Shown in pieces: positions 8,341-15,962 of a stretch of DNA of 64,000 nt. The stretch covers positions 62,001 to 126,000 of the forward strand of contig NZ_JAKSYJ010000093.1 of assembly GCF_022829365.1 (NCBI RefSeq), in the 5' to 3' direction. Under the pieces are notes generated by a model that saw only the letters and a program-made list of their open reading frames with translations, ran no database searches and was not told the DNA's origin. Numbering within the stretch: the first letter of the stretch is position 1; every line of letters begins with the position of its first letter. Position numbers and translations under genes: made by a program. The stretch is from Methylobacterium sp. J-077. GTDB lineage: Bacteria > Pseudomonadota > Alphaproteobacteria > Rhizobiales > Beijerinckiaceae.

Positions 8341-9402
8341 CTACAGGAACGCGATCGTGCAGGGGCTCGGGCTGTGGCGTGAGCCCGTCTGGGTGAGGTC
8401 GCCGCTGCCCGGGTCGATGGTGAATTCGACCAGGCTGTCGCCCTGCTCGTTGGCAACCAGCAGGTGGCCTCCGTCCGGCGCCAGCGTCATGAAGCGCGGG
8501 TCCCGGCCGCCGGATGGCGTCCAGCCGGCCGGTTCGAGGTGGCCGCCGTCCACCCGGAAGCGCGCGATCCCGTCCTGGCCGCGGTTCGAAGCGTAGACGA
8601 AGCGCCCGCAGGGCGTGACGACGATCGCCGCCGCCGTGCTCGCGCCGAAGAAGTCCGGCGGCAACGTTGGCACGAGGTGGAGCGGCGTGAGCGTCCCGGC
8701 TTCCGCATCCCACCGGCAGGTCGCGACGCTGGAATCCAGCTCGTTGACCAGGAAGGCCAGCGCTCCGCCGGGATGGAACGCGATATGGCGCGGCCCGGCG
8801 CCCGGGCGCAGTACGGTCTCGGAGACGATCTCCAGGCGGTCGCCGGCGAGCCGCAGGACGAAGACGCGGTCGAGGCCCTTGTCGGGCACGAGGATATGGC
8901 GGCCGTCCGGCGACAGGACGACGTGGTGCGGATGGGCGCCGGCCTGCTCGGTCCGGTGCGGGCCGGGCTCGCCCGGCATCGGCAGGACCTGCGCGGCCGG
9001 TTCCAGGCCGCCATCGGGCCGCAGGGGCATCAGGGCCACCGAGCCGCTGGCGTAGTTCGCCACGATCAGGAACCGGCCGCCCGGGTCGATGGCCTGATGG
9101 ACGCTGTTGCTGCCGCCGGTCTCCGCGCTGCCGAGGCTGCGCGGCGAACCGTCGGGCATCACCGCGAAGGCGGTGGCCGATGTGCCGTCGCCCTGGACGG
9201 TGTAGAGCACGGCGCGCCTGGGATCGGGGACCAGGAAAGACGGGTTGTCCAGCCCGTCGACCCGGCCAAGATGCGTCCAGCCGTCGAGCCCGGCCCCGAC
9301 CCGGTAGATATCGATGCCCTGGCCGCGCGCCCGGCGGCGCGCGGTGGTGAAGCAGCCGACGAAGGCGAGGCCGCGGGTGGCGTGGGGCGCGTCGTCGGTC
9401 AT
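8341..9402 (-). CDS. Lactonase, seven-bladed beta-propeller (6-phosphogluconolactonase/YbhE family)
   Basis: 353 residues with repeated blade motifs such as DNPSFLVPDPRRAVLYTVQG, NSVHQAIDPGGRFLIVANY, HPHHVVLSPDGRHILVPD, GPRHIAFHPGGALAFLVNE and DPRFMTLAPDGGHLLVANE. These are characteristic of the YbhE/Pgl lactonase family and of bacterial aldonolactonases. There is no signal peptide, so it acts in the cytoplasm. Next to a uronate dehydrogenase, the obvious role is hydrolysis of the aldarolactone product to an open-chain aldarate. The start is 13 bases after the stop of the FMN dehydrogenase gene. The exact lactone is inferred from context. Confidence 0.82.
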   Translation of the reverse strand: MTDDAPHATRGLAFVGCFTTARRRARGQGIDIYRVGAGLDGWTHLGRVDGLDNPSFLVPDPRRAVLYTVQGDGTSATAFAVMPDGSPRSLGSAETGGSNSVHQAIDPGGRFLIVANYASGSVALMPLRPDGGLEPAAQVLPMPGEPGPHRTEQAGAHPHHVVLSPDGRHILVPDKGLDRVFVLRLAGDRLEIVSETVLRPGAGPRHIAFHPGGALAFLVNELDSSVATCRWDAEAGTLTPLHLVPTLPPDFFGASTAAAIVVTPCGRFVYASNRGQDGIARFRVDGGHLEPAGWTPSGGRDPRFMTLAPDGGHLLVANEQGDSLVEFTIDPGSGDLTQTGSRHSPSPCTIAFL

Positions 9403-9415
9403 GCCTCTCTCCGGG

Positions 9416-10723
9416 TCAGCTCCGCCGCGGGACGCGGCGCAGGAAGTCCGGGTTGAGCTCGGACAGGCGGTTGATTCCGATCAGCGCCATGTCCCGATTG
9501 AGCTCCTCCTTGAGGATCCGCATGGCGTGCTCGACGCCCGCCACCCCGCCGAGCGCCGCGCCGAAGATGAACGGCCGTCCCAGCAGGACGAAGTCGGCGC
9601 CGAGTGCCAGGGCCTTCATCACGTCGGTGCCGCGCCGGATGCCGCTGTCGACGATGATCTTGAGATTGCCCTTCCGGGCGGCGATCTCCGGCAGCACGTC
9701 GAGGGGCGCGATGGCGTGGTCGAGCTGTCGGCCGCCATGGGTCGACAGGATCACGCCGTCGGCGCCGCAGCCGCGGGCGATCTCGACATCCTCCGGGGCG
9801 AGCAGCCCCTTCACCACGAGGTTGCCGGACCAGCGCTTGCGGATCGCCTCCAGGTTCTTCCACGAGAGCTGGTCCCGGGCGAGGGTGTTGCGCACCGCCC
9901 CTTGCGACATCATCGGCGGGCCGCGCTCGGCCTCGGTGTTCTCGAAATGCGGGGCGCCGTGCTTGAGGAAGGTCCGGGCCACGGTGCCCAGCAGCCAGCG
10001 CGGGTGGGTCGCGCTCTGCCAGGCCACCTTGGGCGTGACCTTGATCGGCATCGAGAAGCCGCTGCGGGTGTTGTGCTCGCGGTTGCCCAGCGTCGGGGTG
10101 TCGGCGGTCACCACGAAGGTCCGGTAGCCGGTGGCCGCGACCCGGTCGAGCAGGCGGTCGATCCGGGTCTGGTCTCCCGGCAGGTAGCCCTGGAACCAGG
10201 CCTGCGGGTTCTGCGCAAAAACGTCCTCCAGCTTGATCAGCGAGGAGGCGCTGAGGATCATCGGCAGGTTCATCCGCCGCGCCGCATCGGCGAGCACGAT
10301 GTCGCCGCGATAGGCGATGAACGCCGCGCCGCCGAGAGGCCCGACTCCGAAGGGCGCAGCGTAAGTGTGGCCGAACAGCTCGGTGGCGGTATCGCGCCCC
10401 GAGGTGTCGCGCATCAGACGTGGCACCAGCGCGTAATCGGCATAAGCGCCGCGGCTATGGGCGAACGCCGCCCCGGTCTCGGCGCCGCCGGCGACGTACT
10501 GGAAGATCATGTGCGGCAGGAGCCGCTTGGCGTGCCGCTCGAAATCGTCGAGCGCCAGCAAGTCGCGGAACCGGTAGGGCGTGACCGCATCGCTGCGCCT
10601 GAGGCTGGTGACGAGAGCCTTCGGGCCGGCGATGCCGGGCGCCTCGGCATCGGCCTGGTCCACAATGGCCGAGTCGCGCTCCGTCGCCCCCGGGCCGGAG
10701 GCCGGCTGGTCGAACGTCGCCAT
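9416..10723 (-). CDS. FMN-dependent alpha-hydroxy acid dehydrogenase (LldD/glycolate oxidase family)
   Basis: 435 residues forming an FMN TIM barrel. Recognisable elements are FQYVAGGAETG near the N-terminus, SSLIKLEDVF, the FMN Lys in NLVVKGLLAPEDVE, the catalytic His-Gly-Gly-Arg in STHGGRQLD, and the phosphate-binding IIVDSGIRRGTDVMKALALGA with LGRPFIFG. The family oxidises L-2-hydroxy acids such as lactate, glycolate or mandelate to 2-oxo acids and passes electrons to quinone, cytochrome or oxygen. An N-terminal extension of about 40 residues is rich in Ala, Asp and Pro. It is the first gene of the six-gene minus-strand unit and lies directly behind the LacI-type operator at 10777-10790. 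Confidence 0.85.
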   Translation of the reverse strand: MATFDQPASGPGATERDSAIVDQADAEAPGIAGPKALVTSLRRSDAVTPYRFRDLLALDDFERHAKRLLPHMIFQYVAGGAETGAAFAHSRGAYADYALVPRLMRDTSGRDTATELFGHTYAAPFGVGPLGGAAFIAYRGDIVLADAARRMNLPMILSASSLIKLEDVFAQNPQAWFQGYLPGDQTRIDRLLDRVAATGYRTFVVTADTPTLGNREHNTRSGFSMPIKVTPKVAWQSATHPRWLLGTVARTFLKHGAPHFENTEAERGPPMMSQGAVRNTLARDQLSWKNLEAIRKRWSGNLVVKGLLAPEDVEIARGCGADGVILSTHGGRQLDHAIAPLDVLPEIAARKGNLKIIVDSGIRRGTDVMKALALGADFVLLGRPFIFGAALGGVAGVEHAMRILKEELNRDMALIGINRLSELNPDFLRRVPRRS

Positions 10724-10776
10724 CCGCGTCTCCCTAGATTCCGTCTCGGCCCGATATCGCGGAGCCGCGTGGTTTT

Positions 10777-10790
10777 TGAAAGCGCTTTCA
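10777..10790. promoter_or_regulatory. LacI/GalR-type operator, perfect palindrome
   Basis: The 14-base sequence TGAAAGCGCTTTCA is a perfect inverted repeat with the central CG step typical of LacI/GalR operators. It lies in the divergent region between the FMN dehydrogenase gene (54 bases from its ATG) and the LacI-family gene, so it could control both directions. A related imperfect copy lies at 11965-11978, directly after the lacI-like gene. Confidence 0.8.
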
Positions 10791-10882
10791 GATAGCCAGG
10801 ATCGCAGTGGAGTGTCAATATACTGCCGGTCCCGATCGCCGCCCGAGGCGTGGGCGGCAATGGCCGGGGGAGTCGGATTTCA

Positions 10883-11935
10883 GTGCTGGACCTGCCGGGG
10901 GAGATTCTGGAACCACTCGCGCGCAGCCCGGTGGCGCGGGACGTGGCCCATCGCGCCGGGGTCTCCACCGCGACGGTGTCCCGGGTCCTGAACGGCTCGG
11001 CCGGGGTCCGGGCCGACAAGCGCGAGGCGGTGATGCGGGCCGCTCAGGATCTCGGCTTCGTCGCCAACGGCGCCGCCCGGGCGCTCTCGACCCGCCGGTT
11101 CATGGCGGTGGGCGCCGTGGTGCCGAACATCGAGAACGAGGCGTTCGTGCGCGTCCTCTCGAGTTTCCAGGAACGGTTGCGGCAGGCGGGCTACACCCTG
11201 GTCGCGGCCAATGCCGGCTATGACCTCGAGGACGAGCTGCGCGAGGCGACCTTCCTGCTGGAACGCGGCGTCGACGGGCTGATGCTGGTCGGCGACATCC
11301 ATCACCCCGATCTCCATACCCGCATCGCCCGGCACGGCATCCCGATGGTGCAGACCTTCAGCCTGTCGCGGGAGCGCCCCTGCGTCGGCTTCGACAACGC
11401 GGCGTCCGCGGCTCGGGCGGCGAACTACCTGATCGATCTCGGCCACCGCCGCATCGGCGTGATTTCCGGCCTGCGCAAGGACAATGATCGCGGCGGCGCC
11501 CGCGTCACCGGCATCGCCCAGGCGCTGGCGGCCCGGGGCCTGACGCTCGCCCACGAGCACGACATCGAGATCTCGTACGGCATCGGCGGCGGCCGCGACG
11601 GCTTCCGGCAGATGCTGGCCGGCGGCCCGCCGCCCACTGCGATCATCTGCGGCACCGACCAGATCGCCTTCGGGGCGATGATCGAGGCCCGGGCCCGGGG
11701 GCTCGACGTGCCCGGCGACCTTTCCGTGATCGGCCACAACGATTCCGACTTCGCGCCCTTCCTCGACCCGGCGCTGACCACCATCCGGATCCATTCCGCA
11801 GAGATCGGCCACGCCGCCGGAGACCACCTGATCGCCCGCATGCAGGGTCGCCCGGTGGTGCGCCTGACGCAGATCGACGCCGAGCTGATCCTGCGCGCCA
11901 GCACGGCGCCGCCAAGAGAACAGGACCGCGGCTGA
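10883..11935 (+). CDS. LacI-family transcriptional regulator
   Basis: About 350 residues. The N-terminal helix-turn-helix and hinge read VARDVAHRAGVSTATVSRVLNG, then RADKREAVMRAAQDLGF, followed by a periplasmic-binding-protein-like effector domain (VGAVVPNIENEAF, CGTDQIAFGAM, DLSVIGHNDSDFAPFLDPALTTI). LacI proteins repress catabolic genes until a sugar or sugar acid binds. The GTG at 10883 is preceded by GGGGGAG at 10-base spacing; an upstream GTG at 10850 lacks a properly spaced site. The gene diverges from the six-gene sugar-acid unit and precedes the racemase-like and isomerase genes. Palindromic operators on both sides (10777-10790 and 11965-11978) suggest that it controls both arms and itself. 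Confidence 0.9.
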   Translation: MLDLPGEILEPLARSPVARDVAHRAGVSTATVSRVLNGSAGVRADKREAVMRAAQDLGFVANGAARALSTRRFMAVGAVVPNIENEAFVRVLSSFQERLRQAGYTLVAANAGYDLEDELREATFLLERGVDGLMLVGDIHHPDLHTRIARHGIPMVQTFSLSRERPCVGFDNAASAARAANYLIDLGHRRIGVISGLRKDNDRGGARVTGIAQALAARGLTLAHEHDIEISYGIGGGRDGFRQMLAGGPPPTAIICGTDQIAFGAMIEARARGLDVPGDLSVIGHNDSDFAPFLDPALTTIRIHSAEIGHAAGDHLIARMQGRPVVRLTQIDAELILRASTAPPREQDRG

Positions 11936-11964
11936 CGCAGATCGGCGATATCTTGCCACCGTTT

Positions 11965-11978
11965 TGAAATCGCTTACA
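11965..11978. promoter_or_regulatory. Second LacI-type operator, imperfect palindrome
   Basis: TGAAATCGCTTACA matches the upstream operator TGAAAGCGCTTTCA at 12 of 14 positions, keeps the central CG, and is itself an imperfect dyad. It sits between the lacI-like gene and the racemase-family gene, 53 bases ahead of the latter's ATG. This places the racemase-isomerase pair under the same regulator. Confidence 0.7.
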
Positions 11979-12030
11979 AGACCGTCAACGGCGACCGGAC
12001 GTCGAACCGCGCAACATCCCGGGAGACAGC

Positions 12031-12702
12031 ATGGCCCCCCGCATCGTCCTTCTGCACGCGACGCCGGTCGCGATGGCTCCGATCCAGGCGGCCTTCGCCG
12101 AGCGCTGGTCCGAGGCCGAGACGGTCAATCTGCTCGACGACGGCCTGTCCCTCGACCGCGCCAAGGAGCCCGGCGCGATCTCCGAAGGCATGATCGACCG
12201 CTTCGTCCGGTTCGGACGCTACGGTTACGACATGGGCGCCGACGGCATCCTGATCACCTGCTCGGCCTTCGGGCCGGCCATCGACCGGCTGATCGAGACC
12301 GTGCCGGTGCCGGTGCTCAAGCCCAACGAGGCGATGTTCCGCGCCGCCATCGCGCAGGGCACCCGCATCGGCATGCTGGCGACCTTCGGCCCCTCGATCG
12401 GCACCATGACCGACGAGTTCGAGGAGTTCGTTGGCCAGTCTGGCCGGTCCGCGACCCTGCGCACGATCCTCGTCGACGACGCCATGACGCGCCTGCGTGC
12501 GGGCGACGCCGAGACCCACAACCGTCTGATCGCCGAGCGCGCGCCGGAACTCTCCGAGTGCGACGCGATCATGCTGGCGCATTTCTCGACCTCCCGGGCT
12601 TCCGAGGCAGTGCGCGCCGTGGTCGATGTCCCGGTCCTGACCGCCCCCCACGCGGCGGTGGACCGGATGCGCGCCATGATCGAGACGACTGAGAGGGCCT
12701 GA
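12031..12702 (+). CDS. Aspartate/glutamate/hydantoin racemase-family protein with one active-site Cys
   Basis: 223 residues of the Asp/Glu/hydantoin racemase superfamily (LLHATPVAMAPIQAAF, GADGILITCSAFGPAID, MLATFGPSIGTM). The first catalytic cysteine is present in ITCSAF (about residue 76). At the place of the usual second cysteine the protein reads MLAHFSTSRA, with no Cys. True racemases use a cysteine pair; arylmalonate decarboxylase and maleate isomerase relatives show altered pairs. So this is probably not a standard amino-acid racemase but an isomerase or decarboxylase acting in the sugar-acid pathway. It has a GGGAGA ribosome binding site and lies just behind the second LacI operator, 3 bases before the isomerase gene. 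Confidence 0.7.
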   Translation: MAPRIVLLHATPVAMAPIQAAFAERWSEAETVNLLDDGLSLDRAKEPGAISEGMIDRFVRFGRYGYDMGADGILITCSAFGPAIDRLIETVPVPVLKPNEAMFRAAIAQGTRIGMLATFGPSIGTMTDEFEEFVGQSGRSATLRTILVDDAMTRLRAGDAETHNRLIAERAPELSECDAIMLAHFSTSRASEAVRAVVDVPVLTAPHAAVDRMRAMIETTERA

Positions 12703-12705
12703 CTC

Positions 12706-13497
12706 ATGAAGCTCGGTGCTTTCTCAGACCGCCTCAGCGGCCATTGCGGCTTCCTGTTCACGGAGCTGCCCCTGCCCGAGCGGTTCGCCGCCGCGGCCAA
12801 GGCCGGGTTCCGGGCGGTGGAGCATCCAAACCTGTTCGCGACCCCGGCCCGGGAGGTCGCGAGCTGGCTCGATCGGGCCGGCGTGCCGCTCGTCCAGACC
12901 GGATTTCCGGCCGGCGACGCGTCCAAGGGCGAGAAGGGCTTCGCGGCCTTGCCCGACAAGGTCGCGTATTACCGCTCCACCATCGCGCCCACCCTGGACT
13001 ACGTCGCACAGCTCGGCTGCCGGATGGTCCACCCGATGGCCGGCGTCCGGCCCGCCGGAGTCGAGCCTGCCCGGCTCTGGGACACCTATCTCGACAACCT
13101 CGCCTTCGCGGCCGACGCCGCCAAGGCCCGCGACATGACGGTGATCGTCGAGCCGATCGGCCCCGGCTCCATCGCCGATTACGTGATCGACGACCCGCTG
13201 AAAGCCGTGGAGGCGATCCACACGGTGGGCCGGGACAACGTCAAGCTGCTGTTCGACGCCTATCACTGCGTCTGCCTCGGCTACGATCCGGCGGCGCTGA
13301 TCCGCGCGCACGCGCCGCTGATCGCCCATGTCCAGATCGCCGACGATCCGGGTCGGCACGAGCCCGGCACCGGCACTATCGCGTTCGGGCCGATCTTCGA
13401 GGCCCTGGAGGCGGTGGGCTATGCCGGCTTCGTCGGCTGCGAATATCACCCGGCCGCCGGCACCGAGGCCGGCCTCGGCTGGATGCGGGCGGCCTAA
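12706..13497 (+). CDS. Hydroxypyruvate isomerase / 2-oxo-tetronate isomerase-like TIM-barrel protein
   Basis: 263 residues of the AP-endonuclease-2-like TIM-barrel family. Features are FLFTELPLPERFAAAAKAGF near the N-terminus, the metal ligands Glu in VIVEPIG, Asp and His in LLFDAYHC, His in IAHVQIADDPGRHEPGTG, and the closing Glu in FVGCEYHP. These match Hyi and OtnI, which interconvert hydroxypyruvate and tartronate semialdehyde, or 2-oxo-tetronates. The gene begins 3 bases after the racemase-like gene, behind the second LacI operator, so the two are co-transcribed. Its last four bases overlap the convergent 2-hydroxyacid dehydrogenase gene. Confidence 0.8.
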   Translation: MKLGAFSDRLSGHCGFLFTELPLPERFAAAAKAGFRAVEHPNLFATPAREVASWLDRAGVPLVQTGFPAGDASKGEKGFAALPDKVAYYRSTIAPTLDYVAQLGCRMVHPMAGVRPAGVEPARLWDTYLDNLAFAADAAKARDMTVIVEPIGPGSIADYVIDDPLKAVEAIHTVGRDNVKLLFDAYHCVCLGYDPAALIRAHAPLIAHVQIADDPGRHEPGTGTIAFGPIFEALEAVGYAGFVGCEYHPAAGTEAGLGWMRAA

Positions 13498-14522
13498 CCG
13501 AGCAGCCGCGCCCGGCGCTCCAGGACCGCGGGCCAGACCTCCGGATTGACCAGGCGGGGCGGCATCGCGCCCATTAGGAGGCCGACGATCTGCTCGGCGC
13601 CCCAGGAGGCGACGTTGCGGCGCGCCTCATGGGTGACGCCGGCGGTGTGGTAGGTCGCCACGACGGTGTCGAGCGTGAGCAGCGCCGAGCCGAGGGGCGG
13701 CGGCTCCGGTGCCCAGACATCGAGGCCGGCCCCCGCCAGATGGCCGGAGGCCAGGGCCTCGGCGAGCGCCGCCTCGTCGTGCACGCCGCCGCGCGCCGTG
13801 GTGATGAACAGCGCGCCGGGCTTCATGGCGGCGAAGGTCTCGGCGTCGAAGCTGCCCCGGGTCGTATCGTCGAGCGGGCAGTGCAGGGAGACGATGTCGG
13901 ACTCCGCGAGCAGCCGCGCGCGGTCTACCGGCTCGCCGCCGCGGGCCCGGATATCGTCGGCCGAGAGCAGCGGATCGTAGGCCAGGACCCGCATGTCGAA
14001 GCCGCGGGCGAGCTTGGCGACCTCCCGGCCGGTATGGCCGATGCCGACGAGGCCCAGGGTCGCGCCGCCGATCTCATGGCCCATCAGCGATTCCCGCGAG
14101 AAGCCCCGTTCCGTCCGCAGCAGCCTGTCCGACACGCAGATCTTGCGGGAGACCGCGAGCATCAGGCCGATGGCCAGCTCCGCCACCGAGCGGGCATTGC
14201 CGCCGACCTGGTTGACCACCGCGACGCCGGCGCGGGTGCAGGCGGCGGCGTCCACCGTGTCATAGCCCGCCCCACCCGAGGAGACCGCGAGCAGGTTCGG
14301 GCAGGCGGCCAGCAGGTCGTCCGTCACGTGCCAGCGGCGGGGAAGCTCGTCCCGGGCGGGCGAGACGTGGAAGACGTGAGCCTGCGCCAGCAGGGCCTCA
14401 AGCGCTTCTGGCGGCCCCTGCAGGTCGCCGACCTGCAGGTCGATGTCGGGCTCGGCCCTCAGCCGCGCGTCGAAGACCGGGTTGATCCAGAGATTGAACC
14501 GGCAGACGCGCTTGAGGGCCAC
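13494..14522 (-). CDS. D-isomer-specific 2-hydroxyacid dehydrogenase (NAD-dependent)
   Basis: 342 residues with the PGDH/GyaR architecture: an N-terminal catalytic half, the Rossmann motif GLVGIGHTGREVAKLARGFDMRV (about 156-178; GxGxxG as GIGHTG), VSLHCPLDDTTRG, the Arg in TTARGGVHDEAAL, the Glu in DVWAPEPPP and a catalytic His in ATYHTAGVTHEA. The family reduces 2-oxo acids such as hydroxypyruvate or glyoxylate, or oxidises D-hydroxy acids. It lies 4 bases downstream of the aromatic aminotransferase gene, so it may reduce aryl-pyruvates made by that enzyme. Alternatively it may serve the adjacent sugar-acid island, to which it is convergent. Confidence 0.85.
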   Translation of the reverse strand: MALKRVCRFNLWINPVFDARLRAEPDIDLQVGDLQGPPEALEALLAQAHVFHVSPARDELPRRWHVTDDLLAACPNLLAVSSGGAGYDTVDAAACTRAGVAVVNQVGGNARSVAELAIGLMLAVSRKICVSDRLLRTERGFSRESLMGHEIGGATLGLVGIGHTGREVAKLARGFDMRVLAYDPLLSADDIRARGGEPVDRARLLAESDIVSLHCPLDDTTRGSFDAETFAAMKPGALFITTARGGVHDEAALAEALASGHLAGAGLDVWAPEPPPLGSALLTLDTVVATYHTAGVTHEARRNVASWGAEQIVGLLMGAMPPRLVNPEVWPAVLERRARLLG

Positions 14523-14526
14523 CGGG

Positions 14527-15741
14527 TCAACCCCTCACCACTGCATCGATCGCGTCGACCACGTGGTCGATGTTGTGGGTGTTGACCGCCGCCACGCAGA
14601 TCCGGCCGGTCTCCAGGGCGTAGACCTCGTGCTCCTCGCGCAGGCGCGTGGCCTCCGCTGGGGTCAGGCCGGTGTAGGAGAACATGCCCTTCTGGGCCTT
14701 GATGGCGTCGAAGCCGCGCTCGGGGTGGCGCTGCTGCAGGCTGTCCGCCATGCGCACCCGCATGGCGCGAATCCGCTCGCGCATCTCGGCGAGTTCCCGC
14801 TCCCAATCGGCGCGCAACTCCGGATCGTTCAGCACCATCTCGACGATGGCGGCGCCGTGGGTCACCGGGTTCGAGTAGCTCGCCCGCACCAGACGCTTGG
14901 CCAGGGACTCCACCTTGGTCTTCATGGCCGGGTTCTCGGCCACGATCGTCAGGGCGCCGACGCGCTCGCCGTAGAGCGAGAACGACTTCGAGAACGAGGA
15001 GGCGACGAAGAATTCCTGGCCGGATTCGGCGAACAGCCGCACCGGCGCGGCGTCTTCGTCCAGGCCGTCGCCGAAACCCTGGTAGGCGATGTCGAGGAAC
15101 GGGATCAGGCCGCGCTCGGCCAGCAGGGGCGCGAGGTCGCGCCACTCATCGGGGGTGAGATCGGCGCCGGTCGGGTTGTGGCAGCAGGCGTGCAGCACCA
15201 CGATCGAGCCCTTCGGCAGGCCTTCGAGATAGGCGCGCATCGCCGGGTAATCGACGCCGCCGGTCTCGGCTGAGAAATACGGATAGTCGACGACGGTGAA
15301 GCCGGCCTGGGTGAACAGCGCCTTGTGGTTCTCCCAGCTCGGGTTGCTCACCGCCACGGTGGCGCCGGGATTGAGCCGGGCGAGCAGGTCCGCGCCGGTC
15401 TTGAGTGCGCCGGTGCCGCCGATGCTCTGGAGCGTCGCGGTGCGATTCTGCTTGAGGATCGGGGCGCCCTCGCCGAACAGCAGGGCCTGGACCGCGTCGC
15501 GGAACGGCTTGGTGCCCTCGATCGGCCGGTAGGTCTTCGGCAGGCCCTTCTCGATCCAGCGCTTCTCGGCGGTCTGCACGGCGCGCAGGCGCGGCACCTT
15601 GCCGTCGGCATCCGTGTAGACCCCGACCACGAGGTTGAGCTTTTTGGTGCTCGGGTCGGCGTTGAAGGCCTCGAACAGGCGCATGATCGGGTCGAGCGGC
15701 GCGTCCTGGATGCCGGCGAACAGCGAGGTCATGATCGTCAA
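14527..15741 (-). CDS. Aromatic/aspartate aminotransferase (class I, PLP)
   Basis: About 404 residues, close to TyrB/AspC of the class Ia aminotransferases. Landmarks are the N-terminal FAGIQDAPLDPIMRLFEAFN, KLNLVVGVYTD, TLQSIGGTGALKTGAD, HACCHNPTGADLT, the Asp/Tyr pair in FLDIAYQGFGDG, and the PLP Lys in SSFSKSFSLYGER (about residue 258). It transfers the amino group between aromatic amino acids or aspartate and 2-oxoglutarate in the cytoplasm. Two in-frame ATGs (15741 and 15732) are possible starts. It is followed by the 2-hydroxyacid dehydrogenase gene 4 bases on. Confidence 0.88.
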   Translation of the reverse strand: MTIMTSLFAGIQDAPLDPIMRLFEAFNADPSTKKLNLVVGVYTDADGKVPRLRAVQTAEKRWIEKGLPKTYRPIEGTKPFRDAVQALLFGEGAPILKQNRTATLQSIGGTGALKTGADLLARLNPGATVAVSNPSWENHKALFTQAGFTVVDYPYFSAETGGVDYPAMRAYLEGLPKGSIVVLHACCHNPTGADLTPDEWRDLAPLLAERGLIPFLDIAYQGFGDGLDEDAAPVRLFAESGQEFFVASSFSKSFSLYGERVGALTIVAENPAMKTKVESLAKRLVRASYSNPVTHGAAIVEMVLNDPELRADWERELAEMRERIRAMRVRMADSLQQRHPERGFDAIKAQKGMFSYTGLTPAEATRLREEHEVYALETGRICVAAVNTHNIDHVVDAIDAVVRG

Positions 15742-15962
15742 TCGTCCCAGAGGTCTTCGATGCGGCGCGTGCGGGCGGTTCTATCCAAAGTCGCGGGCCG
15801 GCCGACGCCCTTATTTCGCACATCGCGTCCGCCCGCCAGCGCTTCCGCGCGCGGCAGCGTCCCGATCCGCTCAAGGATGAGCCGGTTCTGAAACCGTGAT
15901 CACGCCCGCGAAGACGCCGATGCGCGCTTTCCGCCCGGGCCGGCCGACCCTAACGTGTGCGG

